Numbered from the stretch's first letter, positions 7,844 to 16,271 are shown. The stretch: 27,772 bases of DNA from Syntrophaceae bacterium UBA4810 (GCA_002402545.1 DHGA01000002.1:1-27772), one strand, 5' to 3'. Notes: generated from the sequence alone by a model not told the origin. A program made the numbers and translations.

Positions 7844-8776
7844 ATGTACTTACAACGTACTTTAAATAAAGAAATAAATTGTTCCAGTATTGGGTTGCAT
7901 ACAGGACGAAAAGTTAAAATGAAAATAAAGCCGGCGGAGGTTGATACCGGTATCATTTTCAGGCGCAGGGATTTGCCGGATGCACCGGAAATTCACGCGA
8001 ACTTTAATAGCGTGTGCGATACAACGTTGGCAACTTCCATAGGAACCAATGGCACAAGGGTTGCTACAGTAGAGCATATTCTTTCTGCTTTTTGCGGCAT
8101 GGGTGTGGATAACGCCATTGTTGAATTAGATTCCTTTGAAGTGCCGATAATGGATGGCAGCGCGCTTCCTTTTGTTAATCTGCTTAAAGAAGTAGGCACT
8201 CACGCCCAGGATAAAGCAAAACGAATGCTTGTAATAACAAGACCTGTTTCTGTTAATGAAGGAGAAGCAAGCGCCTCGTTTTTACCTGCCGATGAATTTA
8301 AAATTACTTATGATATTGATTTTAATCATAATGTGATTGGCAAACAATCATTCAGCATGAATTTTTCTGATGAAACATACGAACAGGATATATGTTCCGC
8401 CCGTACATTCGGTTTTTTAAAGGAGGTGGAATATTTACAGGCCAGGGGATTGGGCCTGGGAGGTTCTCTGGAAAACGCGATAGTTCTTGATGATGAAAAA
8501 ATTATTAACAAAGATGGTCTGCGTTCCCCTGATGAATTTGTAAAACATAAAATTCTGGATGCTATCGGTGATTTGTTTTTACTGGGAATGCCTATCATTG
8601 GTCATTTTGTCGCTTACAAATCCGGGCATCGTTTGAACAATCTATTACTCAAAGAATTAATGAGTAACAAAGATTGTTGGGAAATTATTAGTTTTCCTGA
8701 TGCCGAGCATCATTTTCAGAAGGTTAATTCTTATAGATTGCCCACATTTAAAATCCTTGATTCCGTGCGTATCTGA
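7844..8776 (+). CDS. lpxC: UDP-3-O-acyl-N-acetylglucosamine deacetylase LpxC
   Basis: LpxC is the zinc-dependent deacetylase that performs the committed step of lipid A synthesis in the cytoplasm. The 310-residue protein has the usual length. Zinc ligands are visible as His78 (TVEHILSA), His235 and Asp239 (KHKILDAIGD). Glu77 and His262 (SGHRLNN) are the catalytic base and acid. SIGLHTG at the N-terminus and VPIMDGSALPFV are also typical. It is preceded by a candidate sigma-54 promoter. It stands apart from other lpx genes and next to the NtrYX genes. Confidence 0.97.
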   Translation: MYLQRTLNKEINCSSIGLHTGRKVKMKIKPAEVDTGIIFRRRDLPDAPEIHANFNSVCDTTLATSIGTNGTRVATVEHILSAFCGMGVDNAIVELDSFEVPIMDGSALPFVNLLKEVGTHAQDKAKRMLVITRPVSVNEGEASASFLPADEFKITYDIDFNHNVIGKQSFSMNFSDETYEQDICSARTFGFLKEVEYLQARGLGLGGSLENAIVLDDEKIINKDGLRSPDEFVKHKILDAIGDLFLLGMPIIGHFVAYKSGHRLNNLLLKELMSNKDCWEIISFPDAEHHFQKVNSYRLPTFKILDSVRI

Positions 8777-8788
8777 TTTAAAATAATC

Positions 8789-8817
8789 TTGATTTTTATC
8801 ATTATGTTACCTAGTAT
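8789..8817 (+). promoter_or_regulatory. Weak sigma-70 type promoter before the DUF4390 gene
   Basis: TTGATT (8789-8794) and TAGTAT (8812-8817), each four of six consensus bases, are separated by 17 bases in the 182-base gap between lpxC and the DUF4390 gene. This would give a leader of about 135 bases. It is a weak call. The gap shows no other clear element. Confidence 0.25.
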
Positions 8818-8958
8818 AAACAATTGAATTTATGCTGACGGGGTGGTGTTTCTTGGCTAAATGATTTATGTTATCAATGCCTTGTAATTAGCTAGGGCAA
8901 AGCTTGAAAACAACTTGATTCACAGCAGTAAAATTAAAATATCTTGGTGAAACAAATT

Positions 8959-9540
8959 ATGTCTAAAAGAAAAAAAATGTTTGGCGCAATAATTTTATTT
9001 TTGGTTGTTTTTGCCAGTCTATCATGTAAGGCAAAAATAGATGAGCCAAAAATTATGGATCTTATCATTACTAATAACGAGCAAAATGTTCTTTTGTACG
9101 CCCGTTTAGTTAAAGGATTCAAAGCAGATATGCAGTCAGCGATAATGGCAGGTGTGCCTAAAGAATTTGTTCTTCATGTTAAGGTATACGAAGAAAGAGC
9201 GCGCATGTGGGATAAGAAAATAAAAAGCAGGAAGATTAAGCGCACAATTCAATATGATAACCTTAAGGAAATATTTAGCGTTACTACAAATGGCAATACG
9301 GAACCGGTTGTTTTTTCGGATTTGCGGGAAGCTCAGAAGGCCATGGAGGATTTTGACGGAATAATCATTACGCCGATAACAGCTCTGGAAACAAACAAGA
9401 ATTATTATCTTAAGATGAAAATAGTTATGGAAAAATTCAAAATGCCGCTTACTCTTGAGCGTATGTTATTCTTCGTGTCATATTTGGATTATACAACTGA
9501 ATGGTATAAACAGAAATTTATTTTAAAACAGGCATCCTGA
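8959..9540 (+). CDS. DUF4390 exported protein, NtrY-linked
   Basis: A 193-residue exported protein matching the DUF4390 family. It has an N-terminal hydrophobic signal (about 7-21) ending in LSC at Cys23, a poor lipobox, so it may be a lipoprotein or a periplasmic/anchored protein. Family pattern: NEQNVLLYARLVKGF, MAGVPKEFVLHVKVYEERARMWD, and a beta-rich remainder. The ATG at 8959 with a ggtga site 7 bases upstream is preferred to the in-frame TTG at 8944. The stop lies 19 bases before the NtrY-type kinase. DUF4390 genes often sit beside NtrYX genes in proteobacteria, which suggests a role as an envelope partner of the sensor. That role is inferred, not known. Confidence 0.85.
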   Translation: MSKRKKMFGAIILFLVVFASLSCKAKIDEPKIMDLIITNNEQNVLLYARLVKGFKADMQSAIMAGVPKEFVLHVKVYEERARMWDKKIKSRKIKRTIQYDNLKEIFSVTTNGNTEPVVFSDLREAQKAMEDFDGIIITPITALETNKNYYLKMKIVMEKFKMPLTLERMLFFVSYLDYTTEWYKQKFILKQAS

Positions 9541-9559
9541 GAAATTATCAGGCTAATGA

Positions 9560-11776
9560 ATGAAAAAAACCAGCAAAAAAAATTATCTTGACGAAAAAGA
9601 AATAAAGAAAAGGCGCCGTGAACGGGTGATTATAGTAGCCGTCGGCGTCTTGGCGATCATTTTTACTGTAATTGCCAGCAATATATTCACCGATGAGGGT
9701 ATGCCCGTGTTGGCGAATATTTTTGTCTACGGCCTTTACATGATCTTTATTATTTTAATACTTCTATTATTCTTTTTAATTGTTCGCAACGTAGTTAAGC
9801 TGTTTTACGAGCATCGTCGCGGAGTCATCGGATCAAGACTAAGGACGAAACTTGTCGCCGCTTTCGTTGGTTTGTCTCTTGTGCCCACAGTGCTGCTTTT
9901 TTTGTTTGCGGTAAATTTTCTTTCCTACGGTCTTGAGTTTTGGTTTAACGTGAAAACAGGGGAGGCGTTAAACAAATCCCTGGAAGTAGCTCAGGTTTAT
10001 TACCAGCAGGCAGCAGAGCAGGCCAAATTCAACGCGCGTCAGATCAGCGCTGATATAACCAAAAACAGACTTTATGAACATGAACGAAACGAATATCTGA
10101 TTAACTTCATCAAACAGCGCCAAACCAATTCAAAGCTGGGAATGGTGGAAACTTTTTTTGATTTTCAACTTCAAAATACTGTTTTCCCTGATATTGAAAA
10201 TCCTGATTTAACTCCGCTTATGCTTACACCAAAGATGCTTGAAGATATTTATTCAGGTAAGGAAGTATCTACGGTTGATGCGACAAAAGATGGTGAAATA
10301 ATAGTAGGGATAGCGCCTGTTTTTTCTCAGGCGATTCCTTCGGAAGTAATCGGCCGTGTTTCTGTAAGTTACAGCGTGCCCAAAGGATTTGTTGATAAAT
10401 TAAGAAGTATTGCCGATGCTTCGCAGCAATACGGGCAAATTAACATCTTAAAAAATCCTATTAAATTCAGCTATATATTGACCATGTCGATTGTCACCCT
10501 CATTATTATCTTTTTGGCTACGTGGTTTGGCTTGACGCTTGCCAGCGGCATCACCGGCCCCATTCAAAACTTGGCAAGAGCGACGAACAAAATCACCGAA
10601 GGAGATTTGGATATTCAGATCGATGTTGAAGCGGATGATGAAATAGGCCTTTTGGTGAAATCGTTCAATAAGATGACGAGGGATTTAAAAAGGAGCAAAG
10701 GCGGACTGATGGAGGCCAACATAAGCCTGGAAGAACGCAGGAAATATATAGAAACAATTTTACGAAATGTTTCCGCGGGCATAATTTCTTTGGATAAAAA
10801 TGGTAAAATAACAACCATTAATCACGCGGCTGAAAAAATGCTCGATATTAAAACGGAAAATGTTTTGAACGAAAACTTCCGTGATCTTATGATGCCGGAA
10901 CACCTTGAGCTTGCTGAAGAGTTCTTAAAAGAAATTAAAGACAGCAATGAAGGAATGTTACAAAAGCCGGTAGAGCTTATGCTTAAAAATAGATCCCTAA
11001 CTGTTTTATTGACGATTACAACAATAAGGGATGAGGAGGACAATGATACCGGTATGGTTGTCATGTTTGAAGATATGACGCAGCTTCAAAGGGCGGAACG
11101 CGCCGCGGCATGGCGTGAAGTGGCCAGAAGAATGGCTCATGAAATCAAAAATCCGCTTACTCCAGTTCAGCTTTCCGCTCAACGATTACAGAAGAAATAC
11201 GGTGACAAACTGGGTGAAGAAGGGTCTGTTTTTAAAGAGTGCACTAAGACAATAATTGACCAGGTAGAAGTATTAAAAAATTTAGTAAATGAATTTTCGC
11301 GTTACTCAAGAATGCCTGTTACCACACCCAAGCTCAATGATCTGAACCAGGCTGTCGCCAATACTGTAATACTTTTTCAAGACGCGCATAGAGATATAAC
11401 TTTTAAATTTAACAGATCGGATAATTTGCCCCAATTTGAATTTGACGCCGAACAGATGAATAGAGTTTTGATTAACTTGTTGGACAACGCCGTCGCGGCA
11501 ATTGATGATAAAGGTGGTAATATAGAAATTACGGTTGATTATGACGAGAATTTACGAAAAACCTCAGTAGCCGTTGCCGACGATGGAGCAGGAGTTCCGG
11601 CAAGCCACAAAGGGAAAATGTTTGATCCGTATTTTTCTACTAAAAAGTCAGGCACTGGTTTGGGGTTGGCAATTGTCAATTCGATAATATCAGATCATCA
11701 CGGGCAGGTAAGCGTTTCTGATAATTATCCAAAAGGAACAATTGTGTCTTTTCAATTACCGATTGCCGGATTATAA
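9560..11776 (+). CDS. ntrY: NtrY-type sensor histidine kinase
   Basis: A 738-residue membrane histidine kinase with NtrY architecture. Three N-terminal membrane segments (about 24-43, 52-77, 95-119) precede an extracytoplasmic region of about 175 residues. A fourth segment (about 303-327) is followed by HAMP (about 328-382), PAS (about 392-505), and HisKA with the phospho-acceptor His527 in MAHEIKNPLTPVQ. The HATPase domain has Asn643 in the N box, DDGAGVP and GTGLGLAI. The AWREVARRMAHEIKNPLTP block is characteristic of NtrY. It presumably phosphorylates the adjacent NtrX. Despite the name, the signal in this lineage is unknown and may be envelope or redox state rather than nitrogen. Confidence 0.95.
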   Translation: MKKTSKKNYLDEKEIKKRRRERVIIVAVGVLAIIFTVIASNIFTDEGMPVLANIFVYGLYMIFIILILLLFFLIVRNVVKLFYEHRRGVIGSRLRTKLVAAFVGLSLVPTVLLFLFAVNFLSYGLEFWFNVKTGEALNKSLEVAQVYYQQAAEQAKFNARQISADITKNRLYEHERNEYLINFIKQRQTNSKLGMVETFFDFQLQNTVFPDIENPDLTPLMLTPKMLEDIYSGKEVSTVDATKDGEIIVGIAPVFSQAIPSEVIGRVSVSYSVPKGFVDKLRSIADASQQYGQINILKNPIKFSYILTMSIVTLIIIFLATWFGLTLASGITGPIQNLARATNKITEGDLDIQIDVEADDEIGLLVKSFNKMTRDLKRSKGGLMEANISLEERRKYIETILRNVSAGIISLDKNGKITTINHAAEKMLDIKTENVLNENFRDLMMPEHLELAEEFLKEIKDSNEGMLQKPVELMLKNRSLTVLLTITTIRDEEDNDTGMVVMFEDMTQLQRAERAAAWREVARRMAHEIKNPLTPVQLSAQRLQKKYGDKLGEEGSVFKECTKTIIDQVEVLKNLVNEFSRYSRMPVTTPKLNDLNQAVANTVILFQDAHRDITFKFNRSDNLPQFEFDAEQMNRVLINLLDNAVAAIDDKGGNIEITVDYDENLRKTSVAVADDGAGVPASHKGKMFDPYFSTKKSGTGLGLAIVNSIISDHHGQVSVSDNYPKGTIVSFQLPIAGL

Positions 11777-11819
11777 ACAATAATTGAAGGAAATACAAAA
11801 AAATCGTATTTATTAAATT

Positions 11820-13199
11820 ATGAAGCAAACAATTCTGATAGTTGATGACGAAGAGAGCATATGTCAATCGCTGAAAGCTATTTTAAGCGATGAAGGGCAC
11901 AATGTTCTGGTCGCGACAAGCGGCGAGGACGCGCTTAAAATAATGGAAGAAGATATGCCGCGATTGATTTTGCTGGATATCTGGCTTCCCGGGATCGATG
12001 GATTGGAAACTCTTGAAAAAATAAAAGCGCTGTATCCGAATGTTATAGTGATTATGATGTCGGGGCACGGGACAATTGAAACAGCCGTTAAGGCAACTAA
12101 ACTTGGCGCTTTTGATTTTATTGAAAAACCTCTTTCGCTGGATAAAGTTATTATTATGGTGAACAACGCTCTCAATATTATCCGGTTGGAAGAAGAAAAT
12201 GTTCTGCTACGCGAAAAAGTATCTCATCAATATGAATTAACAGGTGGAAGTCCGCAGATAACTGAACTCAAAGAGATGATAAGCATTGTCGCTCCGACAA
12301 ACGCCTGGATACTTATTATGGGGGAAAATGGCACAGGCAAAGAATTAGTTGCGCGTTCCATACATCATTTAAGCCATCGTTCTCATAAGCCTATTGTCGA
12401 GGTCAATTGCGCGGCGATTCCGGAAGAACTTATTGAAAGTGAATTATTCGGGCATGAAAAAGGGTCTTTTACCGGCGCCACGGAGAAAAAGAGGGGAAAA
12501 TTTGATCTGGCGCATGAAGGAACAATATTTTTAGATGAAGTTGCTGATATGAGTCTGAAGGCGCAGGCTAAAATATTAAGAATTCTGCAGGAGAAAAAAT
12601 TTGAAAGAGTCGGCGGAAACAAAGTCATAGATATGGATGTAAGGGTGCTGGCCGCGACAAATAAAGATTTAGAAAAAGAAATGGAAGAAGGCCGTTTTAG
12701 GCAGGACTTGTATTATCGCTTACATGTAATTCCTCTGATAGTTCCTCCGCTACGCGAGAGAAAAGAAGATATCAAGCCTCTAGCAGAAAAATTTTTACTG
12801 GATGCCGCCGTGAAAGAAGGAGAAAAACCGAAAATATTAACCGATGAAGCGCTGGCGGTGCTTATGGAACATGATTGGCCCGGTAACGTGAGGGAACTGA
12901 AAAATATTATGGAGAGGTTAGTTATTTTAACCACTTCAGGTGAAATAGTGGCAAAGGATATTCCTTCTTTATCAATAAGAACAGAGTATAAAAATATTAC
13001 TTCAAAAAATGGTAATATAGCCCTTGATCTAATTAGCGATTCGTTAAAGGATGCGAAACTTGATTTCGAAAAGCAGTTTATTTTGAAAAAACTGGAAGAA
13101 AATGAAGGCAACATTACGAAAACTGCTGAAGCAATCGGTTTAGAGAGAAGCAATCTTCATAAAAAACTAAAAAGCATGAAGCTGGGAATTAAAGAATAA
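11820..13199 (+). CDS. ntrX: NtrX-type sigma-54 dependent response regulator
   Basis: A 459-residue activator with receiver, AAA+ and Fis-type DNA-binding domains. Receiver: Asp9, Asp10 and the phospho-acceptor Asp53 (LILLDIWLPG). AAA+: Walker A GENGTGKE (Lys174), the sigma-54 contact loop GSFTGA (215-220) and a Walker B FLDEVADM. The C-terminal helix-turn-helix covers about 430-455 (ITKTAEAIGLERSNLHKKL). An intact GSFTGA loop means it should activate sigma-54 promoters. The candidate at lpxC is the only one I found nearby. The stop codon directly abuts the stop codon of the convergent gene. Confidence 0.95.
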   Translation: MKQTILIVDDEESICQSLKAILSDEGHNVLVATSGEDALKIMEEDMPRLILLDIWLPGIDGLETLEKIKALYPNVIVIMMSGHGTIETAVKATKLGAFDFIEKPLSLDKVIIMVNNALNIIRLEEENVLLREKVSHQYELTGGSPQITELKEMISIVAPTNAWILIMGENGTGKELVARSIHHLSHRSHKPIVEVNCAAIPEELIESELFGHEKGSFTGATEKKRGKFDLAHEGTIFLDEVADMSLKAQAKILRILQEKKFERVGGNKVIDMDVRVLAATNKDLEKEMEEGRFRQDLYYRLHVIPLIVPPLRERKEDIKPLAEKFLLDAAVKEGEKPKILTDEALAVLMEHDWPGNVRELKNIMERLVILTTSGEIVAKDIPSLSIRTEYKNITSKNGNIALDLISDSLKDAKLDFEKQFILKKLEENEGNITKTAEAIGLERSNLHKKLKSMKLGIKE

Positions 13200-14198
13200 T
13201 TATTCGTAATTTTGAGGCTCTTCTGTTTTAGCAGCGTATGATTTAATATCAGCGATAGAAAATTTATTAAATGGAAGAAATATAATTCCCAAGACAGCAA
13301 CAAAGACAATAGACAGGAAGTGGTAAACCAAGGCAAACGAAAGAGCTTCAGGTTTTGCCACGCCGAAAAGACTCAATCCCAGGATGCAAGCAAAATGCCA
13401 GTTTCCAATATACCCGGGAGCGGTAGGAATGGCGATTCCCGCGATCAAAATAATCATTAAAACAACTGCAGCCAAGACGGGCAGGTTAAAGCCAAATGCT
13501 ATAAACAGTATATATATAGCCAGCACATCAATAAACCAGATAAATGCCGAAAGAAAAAATAAATAAAACAGCATTTTTATATCTGTAATGATTTTGAAAC
13601 CGTCAATCAAGTGATGAATTATTCTTTCAATTGTGAGTGTTAATTTACCAGGGAATTTATTTAAAATCCTGTTAAGGATATTCAATGAGCGTTCACGCTG
13701 CCAGATCAGGGCAACGATGCATGAAATGAATATAAGTGTAATAAGTAGAAAAATAATACCAGACTTAATCATCCATGAAGGTAAATCAACAAACAAAAGA
13801 GCGATTATCATAATAAACAAAACGGCGAGGCTATCCAGCGCTCTTTCGATGATAATTGTTCCAAATGCCGAAGAAAATTTTATGGAACTTTTTTTAGAAA
13901 TTAAATAGGGACGCGCTAATTCGCCGAGGCGCGCCGGTATAGAGGCAATAGCGAGAAAACCCACTGAAGTGACGGAAAACAAAGTAAGCTGGTCGATTTT
14001 TTGCAGTGGTTTAAGGATAACACCCCAGCGATAGGAGCGTAAGAACTGCATAAACAGTATAATAATTATAAAAGCGGCAACCGGTAACCATTTAATATTT
14101 TTAAAATTATCAATAGTGTCATTTATATTAATCCCGCGGACAGATAAGTACACGAGGATAACACTAAGTAAAATACCAATAAATATCTTCTTCTTCAT
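13200..14198 (-). CDS. Lysylphosphatidylglycerol synthase-type transmembrane (UPF0104/flippase-like) protein
   Basis: A 332-residue integral membrane protein with about eight hydrophobic segments, of the UPF0104 family that shares the MprF flippase domain. Family signatures are visible: FLRSYRWGVILKP near residue 50, IPARLGELARPYLI at about 88-101, FGTIIIERALDS, and IPTAPGYIGNWHF near 260. These proteins are thought to move or modify membrane lipids, but the substrate here is unknown and no synthase domain is attached. The ATG lies 38 bases downstream of the DUF3568 lipoprotein stop. A small hairpin overlaps its ribosome-binding site. Confidence 0.88.
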   Translation of the reverse strand: MKKKIFIGILLSVILVYLSVRGININDTIDNFKNIKWLPVAAFIIIILFMQFLRSYRWGVILKPLQKIDQLTLFSVTSVGFLAIASIPARLGELARPYLISKKSSIKFSSAFGTIIIERALDSLAVLFIMIIALLFVDLPSWMIKSGIIFLLITLIFISCIVALIWQRERSLNILNRILNKFPGKLTLTIERIIHHLIDGFKIITDIKMLFYLFFLSAFIWFIDVLAIYILFIAFGFNLPVLAAVVLMIILIAGIAIPTAPGYIGNWHFACILGLSLFGVAKPEALSFALVYHFLSIVFVAVLGIIFLPFNKFSIADIKSYAAKTEEPQNYE

Positions 14199-14212
14199 GT
14201 GATGGCAATACT

Positions 14213-14234
14213 CCGACCGATATTATTTCGGCGG
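14213..14234 (-). other. Hairpin overlapping the flippase-like gene's ribosome-binding site
   Basis: Read on the minus strand, CCGCCGA pairs with TCGGTCGG (one bulged base) around the loop AATAATA, directly after the DUF3568 stop codon. The 3' arm runs into the GGAG that would serve the downstream ATG at 14198. There is no T run, so it is not a standard terminator. Translation control is possible. Confidence 0.4.
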
Positions 14235-14235
14235 A

Positions 14236-14637
14236 TTAATTAGCAGACAGGTTTTGGGCAATTTTATCGTGCAGAAATCGAGACGAAAGATTATTACCCA
14301 GTAATCCTACGCGAACGGCAACCGTGGTCAAATCTTTTGATTTGTAGGTTATTTCTATTTTTACTTTTTCATCTTTAATGATGGAAGTAATAGTTCCTCG
14401 GGCAATCTCTTTGTAAGGGGTTACTTCGGTACCGCGCATATCGGCGACTGTTTTTTCGGAGGCAGCCCATACCTGTTCGAACGGCGCGGCGTAATTTGTT
14501 TTTAGTTCACCGGACACATAATAATATGTTCCAACACTCGCGCCGACGGCCGCTCCCCCAATGGCCAAAGCTGCGCAGCCGGAAAGAATAAAAACACTGA
14601 AGAAAAGTAAAATATAAGAAGCGAGACTATTGTTCAT
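14236..14637 (-). CDS. DUF3568 family lipoprotein
   Basis: A 133-residue lipoprotein. The signal peptide ends in L-S-G-C with lipidated Cys21, followed by a Gly/Ala-rich stretch (ALAIGGAAVGASVGTYYYVSG) typical of DUF3568. The rest (YAAPFEQVWAASEKTVADMRG, IEITYKSKDLTTVAVRVGLLG) is a small alpha/beta domain found in envelope lipoproteins of unknown role. The ATG at 14637 is chosen because a strong GGAGG lies 7 bases upstream. An earlier in-frame ATG at 14652 has no such site. It is probably co-transcribed with the flippase-like gene. Confidence 0.88.
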   Translation of the reverse strand: MNNSLASYILLFFSVFILSGCAALAIGGAAVGASVGTYYYVSGELKTNYAAPFEQVWAASEKTVADMRGTEVTPYKEIARGTITSIIKDEKVKIEITYKSKDLTTVAVRVGLLGNNLSSRFLHDKIAQNLSAN

Positions 14638-14752
14638 GTAGGTTCCTCCCATAATTGTTATTTTTTAAATCATATGTTAATTGTAAATGCAATATTAATA
14701 ATTAATAATCATCAAAAGGAAAGCGATAATATGAAAGACAGTAACTTTATTT

Positions 14753-14788
14753 AAAAGTAAATAGCTTGTAATAAAGCTAATTACTTTT
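14753..14788 (-). terminator. AU-rich hairpin overlapping the dnaJ stop codon
   Basis: On the minus strand AAAAGTAATTAGCTT (14788-14774) pairs with AAGCTATTTACTTTT (14767-14753) around the loop TATTAC. This is 15 bp with one central mismatch. The 5' arm includes the last codons and the TAG stop of dnaJ. The stem ends in a TTTT run. It is long but AU-rich, so it may be a weak terminator or a 3'-end stabiliser. Confidence 0.5.
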
Positions 14789-15841
14789 GGAAGCGAGTTT
14801 TTCAAATTCTTTTAAAATGTCTTCCTGCTTTTTATTCAGATTTGTCGGAGTCTGCACAAAAAATTCGACGATTTGATCACCGCGTCTGTAACCGCGTATG
14901 TGGGGAATTCCTTTTCCCTTGAGTATGACCGTATTGCCGGTTTGTGTGCCTTTAGGAATTTTCATTTTTTCGTTATTTTCTAAAGTCGGTACATCAATCG
15001 TCGCTCCCAAAGCGGCTTGTACAAAGGAAATAGGAATGCGGCAAAATACATCATCGCCTGAACGTGTAAAAAATTCATGGTCATCTACGTGTAAAAACAC
15101 GTAAAGATCGCCGCTGGGTCCGCCGTGGTCGCCAGGTTCACCCTCACCGCGCAGGCGCAGGCGAGAGCCTGATTCCACGCCCGCGGGAATTTTAAGCTGA
15201 ACATTCTTTTTGACTGTTTCCTTGCCGGTAGCGCGGCAGGAGTTGCATGGCTTGGTTATGAATTTACCATGGCCGTTGCATTGCGGGCAGGTAGAGCTGA
15301 TGGTAAAAAATCCGCTCGATTGTACAACCTGTCCGCGTCCCTGACATGCGCGACATGTTTCCGGCTCAGTTCCCGGGGAACATCCGCTACCTTCACACTT
15401 ACTGCATGTGGCAAGTTTAGTGATTTCTATTGTTTTGGATAATCCAAAAGCGGCATCCATGAAAGAAATATTTAAATCATAACGTAAGTCAGCACCGGCG
15501 CGGATAAAAGATCTGGCTCTGCCCCTTGAGTTACTGAAGCCGAAAATGTCTTCAAAAATATCGCCGAAGTGAGAAAAAATATCTTCAAAACCGCTGAAGC
15601 CCCTGAATCCCGTGTTGCTTAAGCCTTCATGGCCATAATGGTCATAGATTTCTCTTTTTTGCTGATCACTCAGCACCTCATAAGCCTCAGCCGCCTCTTT
15701 GAAGCTTTCTTCCGCTTGTTTATCACCAGGGTTTCTGTCCGGGTGGCATTGCATTGCTATTTTTCGGTAGTTCTTTTTAATTTCATCATCGGAGGCTGTT
15801 TTATTAACTTCCAGAACCTCGTAATAGTCTTTCTTAATCAT
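14777..15841 (-). CDS. dnaJ: Chaperone DnaJ (Hsp40)
   Basis: DnaJ is the co-chaperone that delivers unfolded clients to DnaK and stimulates its ATPase. The 354-residue protein has the J domain with its HPD motif (CHPDRNPGD, about 32-40), a Gly/Phe-rich linker (GFRGFSGFEDIF), and four CxxCxGxG-type zinc motifs (CSKCEGSG, CRACQGRG, CPQCNGHG, CNSCRATG). The last zinc motif has Ala where Gly is usual. C-terminal substrate-binding domains follow. It is slightly shorter than the common 370-380 residues. No dnaK or grpE is adjacent. Its ATG lies one base after the upstream small gene's stop, indicating coupling. Confidence 0.95.
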   Translation of the reverse strand: MIKKDYYEVLEVNKTASDDEIKKNYRKIAMQCHPDRNPGDKQAEESFKEAAEAYEVLSDQQKREIYDHYGHEGLSNTGFRGFSGFEDIFSHFGDIFEDIFGFSNSRGRARSFIRAGADLRYDLNISFMDAAFGLSKTIEITKLATCSKCEGSGCSPGTEPETCRACQGRGQVVQSSGFFTISSTCPQCNGHGKFITKPCNSCRATGKETVKKNVQLKIPAGVESGSRLRLRGEGEPGDHGGPSGDLYVFLHVDDHEFFTRSGDDVFCRIPISFVQAALGATIDVPTLENNEKMKIPKGTQTGNTVILKGKGIPHIRGYRRGDQIVEFFVQTPTNLNKKQEDILKEFEKLASKSN

Positions 15842-15842
15842 A

Positions 15843-16235
15843 CTAAGTATTTAAATTTCCCTCTTTCATGATTTTTAAGAGGGAGTTAACTTCCTCTTGC
15901 TTTCCGGTTTTTTCTAAAGCGTATTTGGTAAAATGATATTTTTTCAACGAGATCGCTTTTTGTCCGATTTTTTCCCACTGGGCGGGTGAAGGTTCTTTAT
16001 TCAGGATTTTCATGGCGCGCTCGAAAATCATAACATCCCCTGAGTCGAGGGATATTGCTTTGATATTTTCTATCCCCTTGAAATATTTAGCCTTATCATA
16101 AAAATCCAGCGCGTCGGAAATGTTGCCTGCTTCCAGAAACAGATCACCGTATTTTTTTAGGCTTTCCGCGTCTGTGTTATCTATGTATAATACTTTTTGT
16201 TTTAACCTGTAATCAGGGAGCTTTGTAATACTCAA
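15843..16235 (-). CDS. Small helical repeat-like protein coupled to dnaJ, unknown
   Basis: A 130-residue soluble protein that I do not recognise by name. The sequence is helical with TPR-like spacing (LKKYGDLFLEAGNISDALDFYDKAKYFKG, WEKIGQKAISLKKYHFTKYALEKTGKQEEV), so two or three degenerate TPR units are likely. No signal peptide or membrane segment is seen. The start is a TTG with aggag 7 bases upstream. No ATG fits. The stop lies one base before the dnaJ ATG, so the two are almost certainly translated together and may act together in protein quality control. That functional link is inference. Confidence 0.8.
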   Translation of the reverse strand: MSITKLPDYRLKQKVLYIDNTDAESLKKYGDLFLEAGNISDALDFYDKAKYFKGIENIKAISLDSGDVMIFERAMKILNKEPSPAQWEKIGQKAISLKKYHFTKYALEKTGKQEEVNSLLKIMKEGNLNT

Positions 16236-16271
16236 AGATAACTCCTAAAAAAGAAAATCCGGTGACGTGCG

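Noticed and set aside
8844..8858. Second sigma-54-like sequence (tggtgtttcttggct) before the DUF4390 gene
   Set aside because: The GG and GC are 9 bases apart instead of 10, a spacing that normally abolishes sigma-54 binding, and the -12 TTGC is not intact.
11864..12175. Antisense open frame over the ntrX receiver domain
   Set aside because: Shadow of ntrX with low-complexity Ser/Ile composition and no ribosome-binding site.
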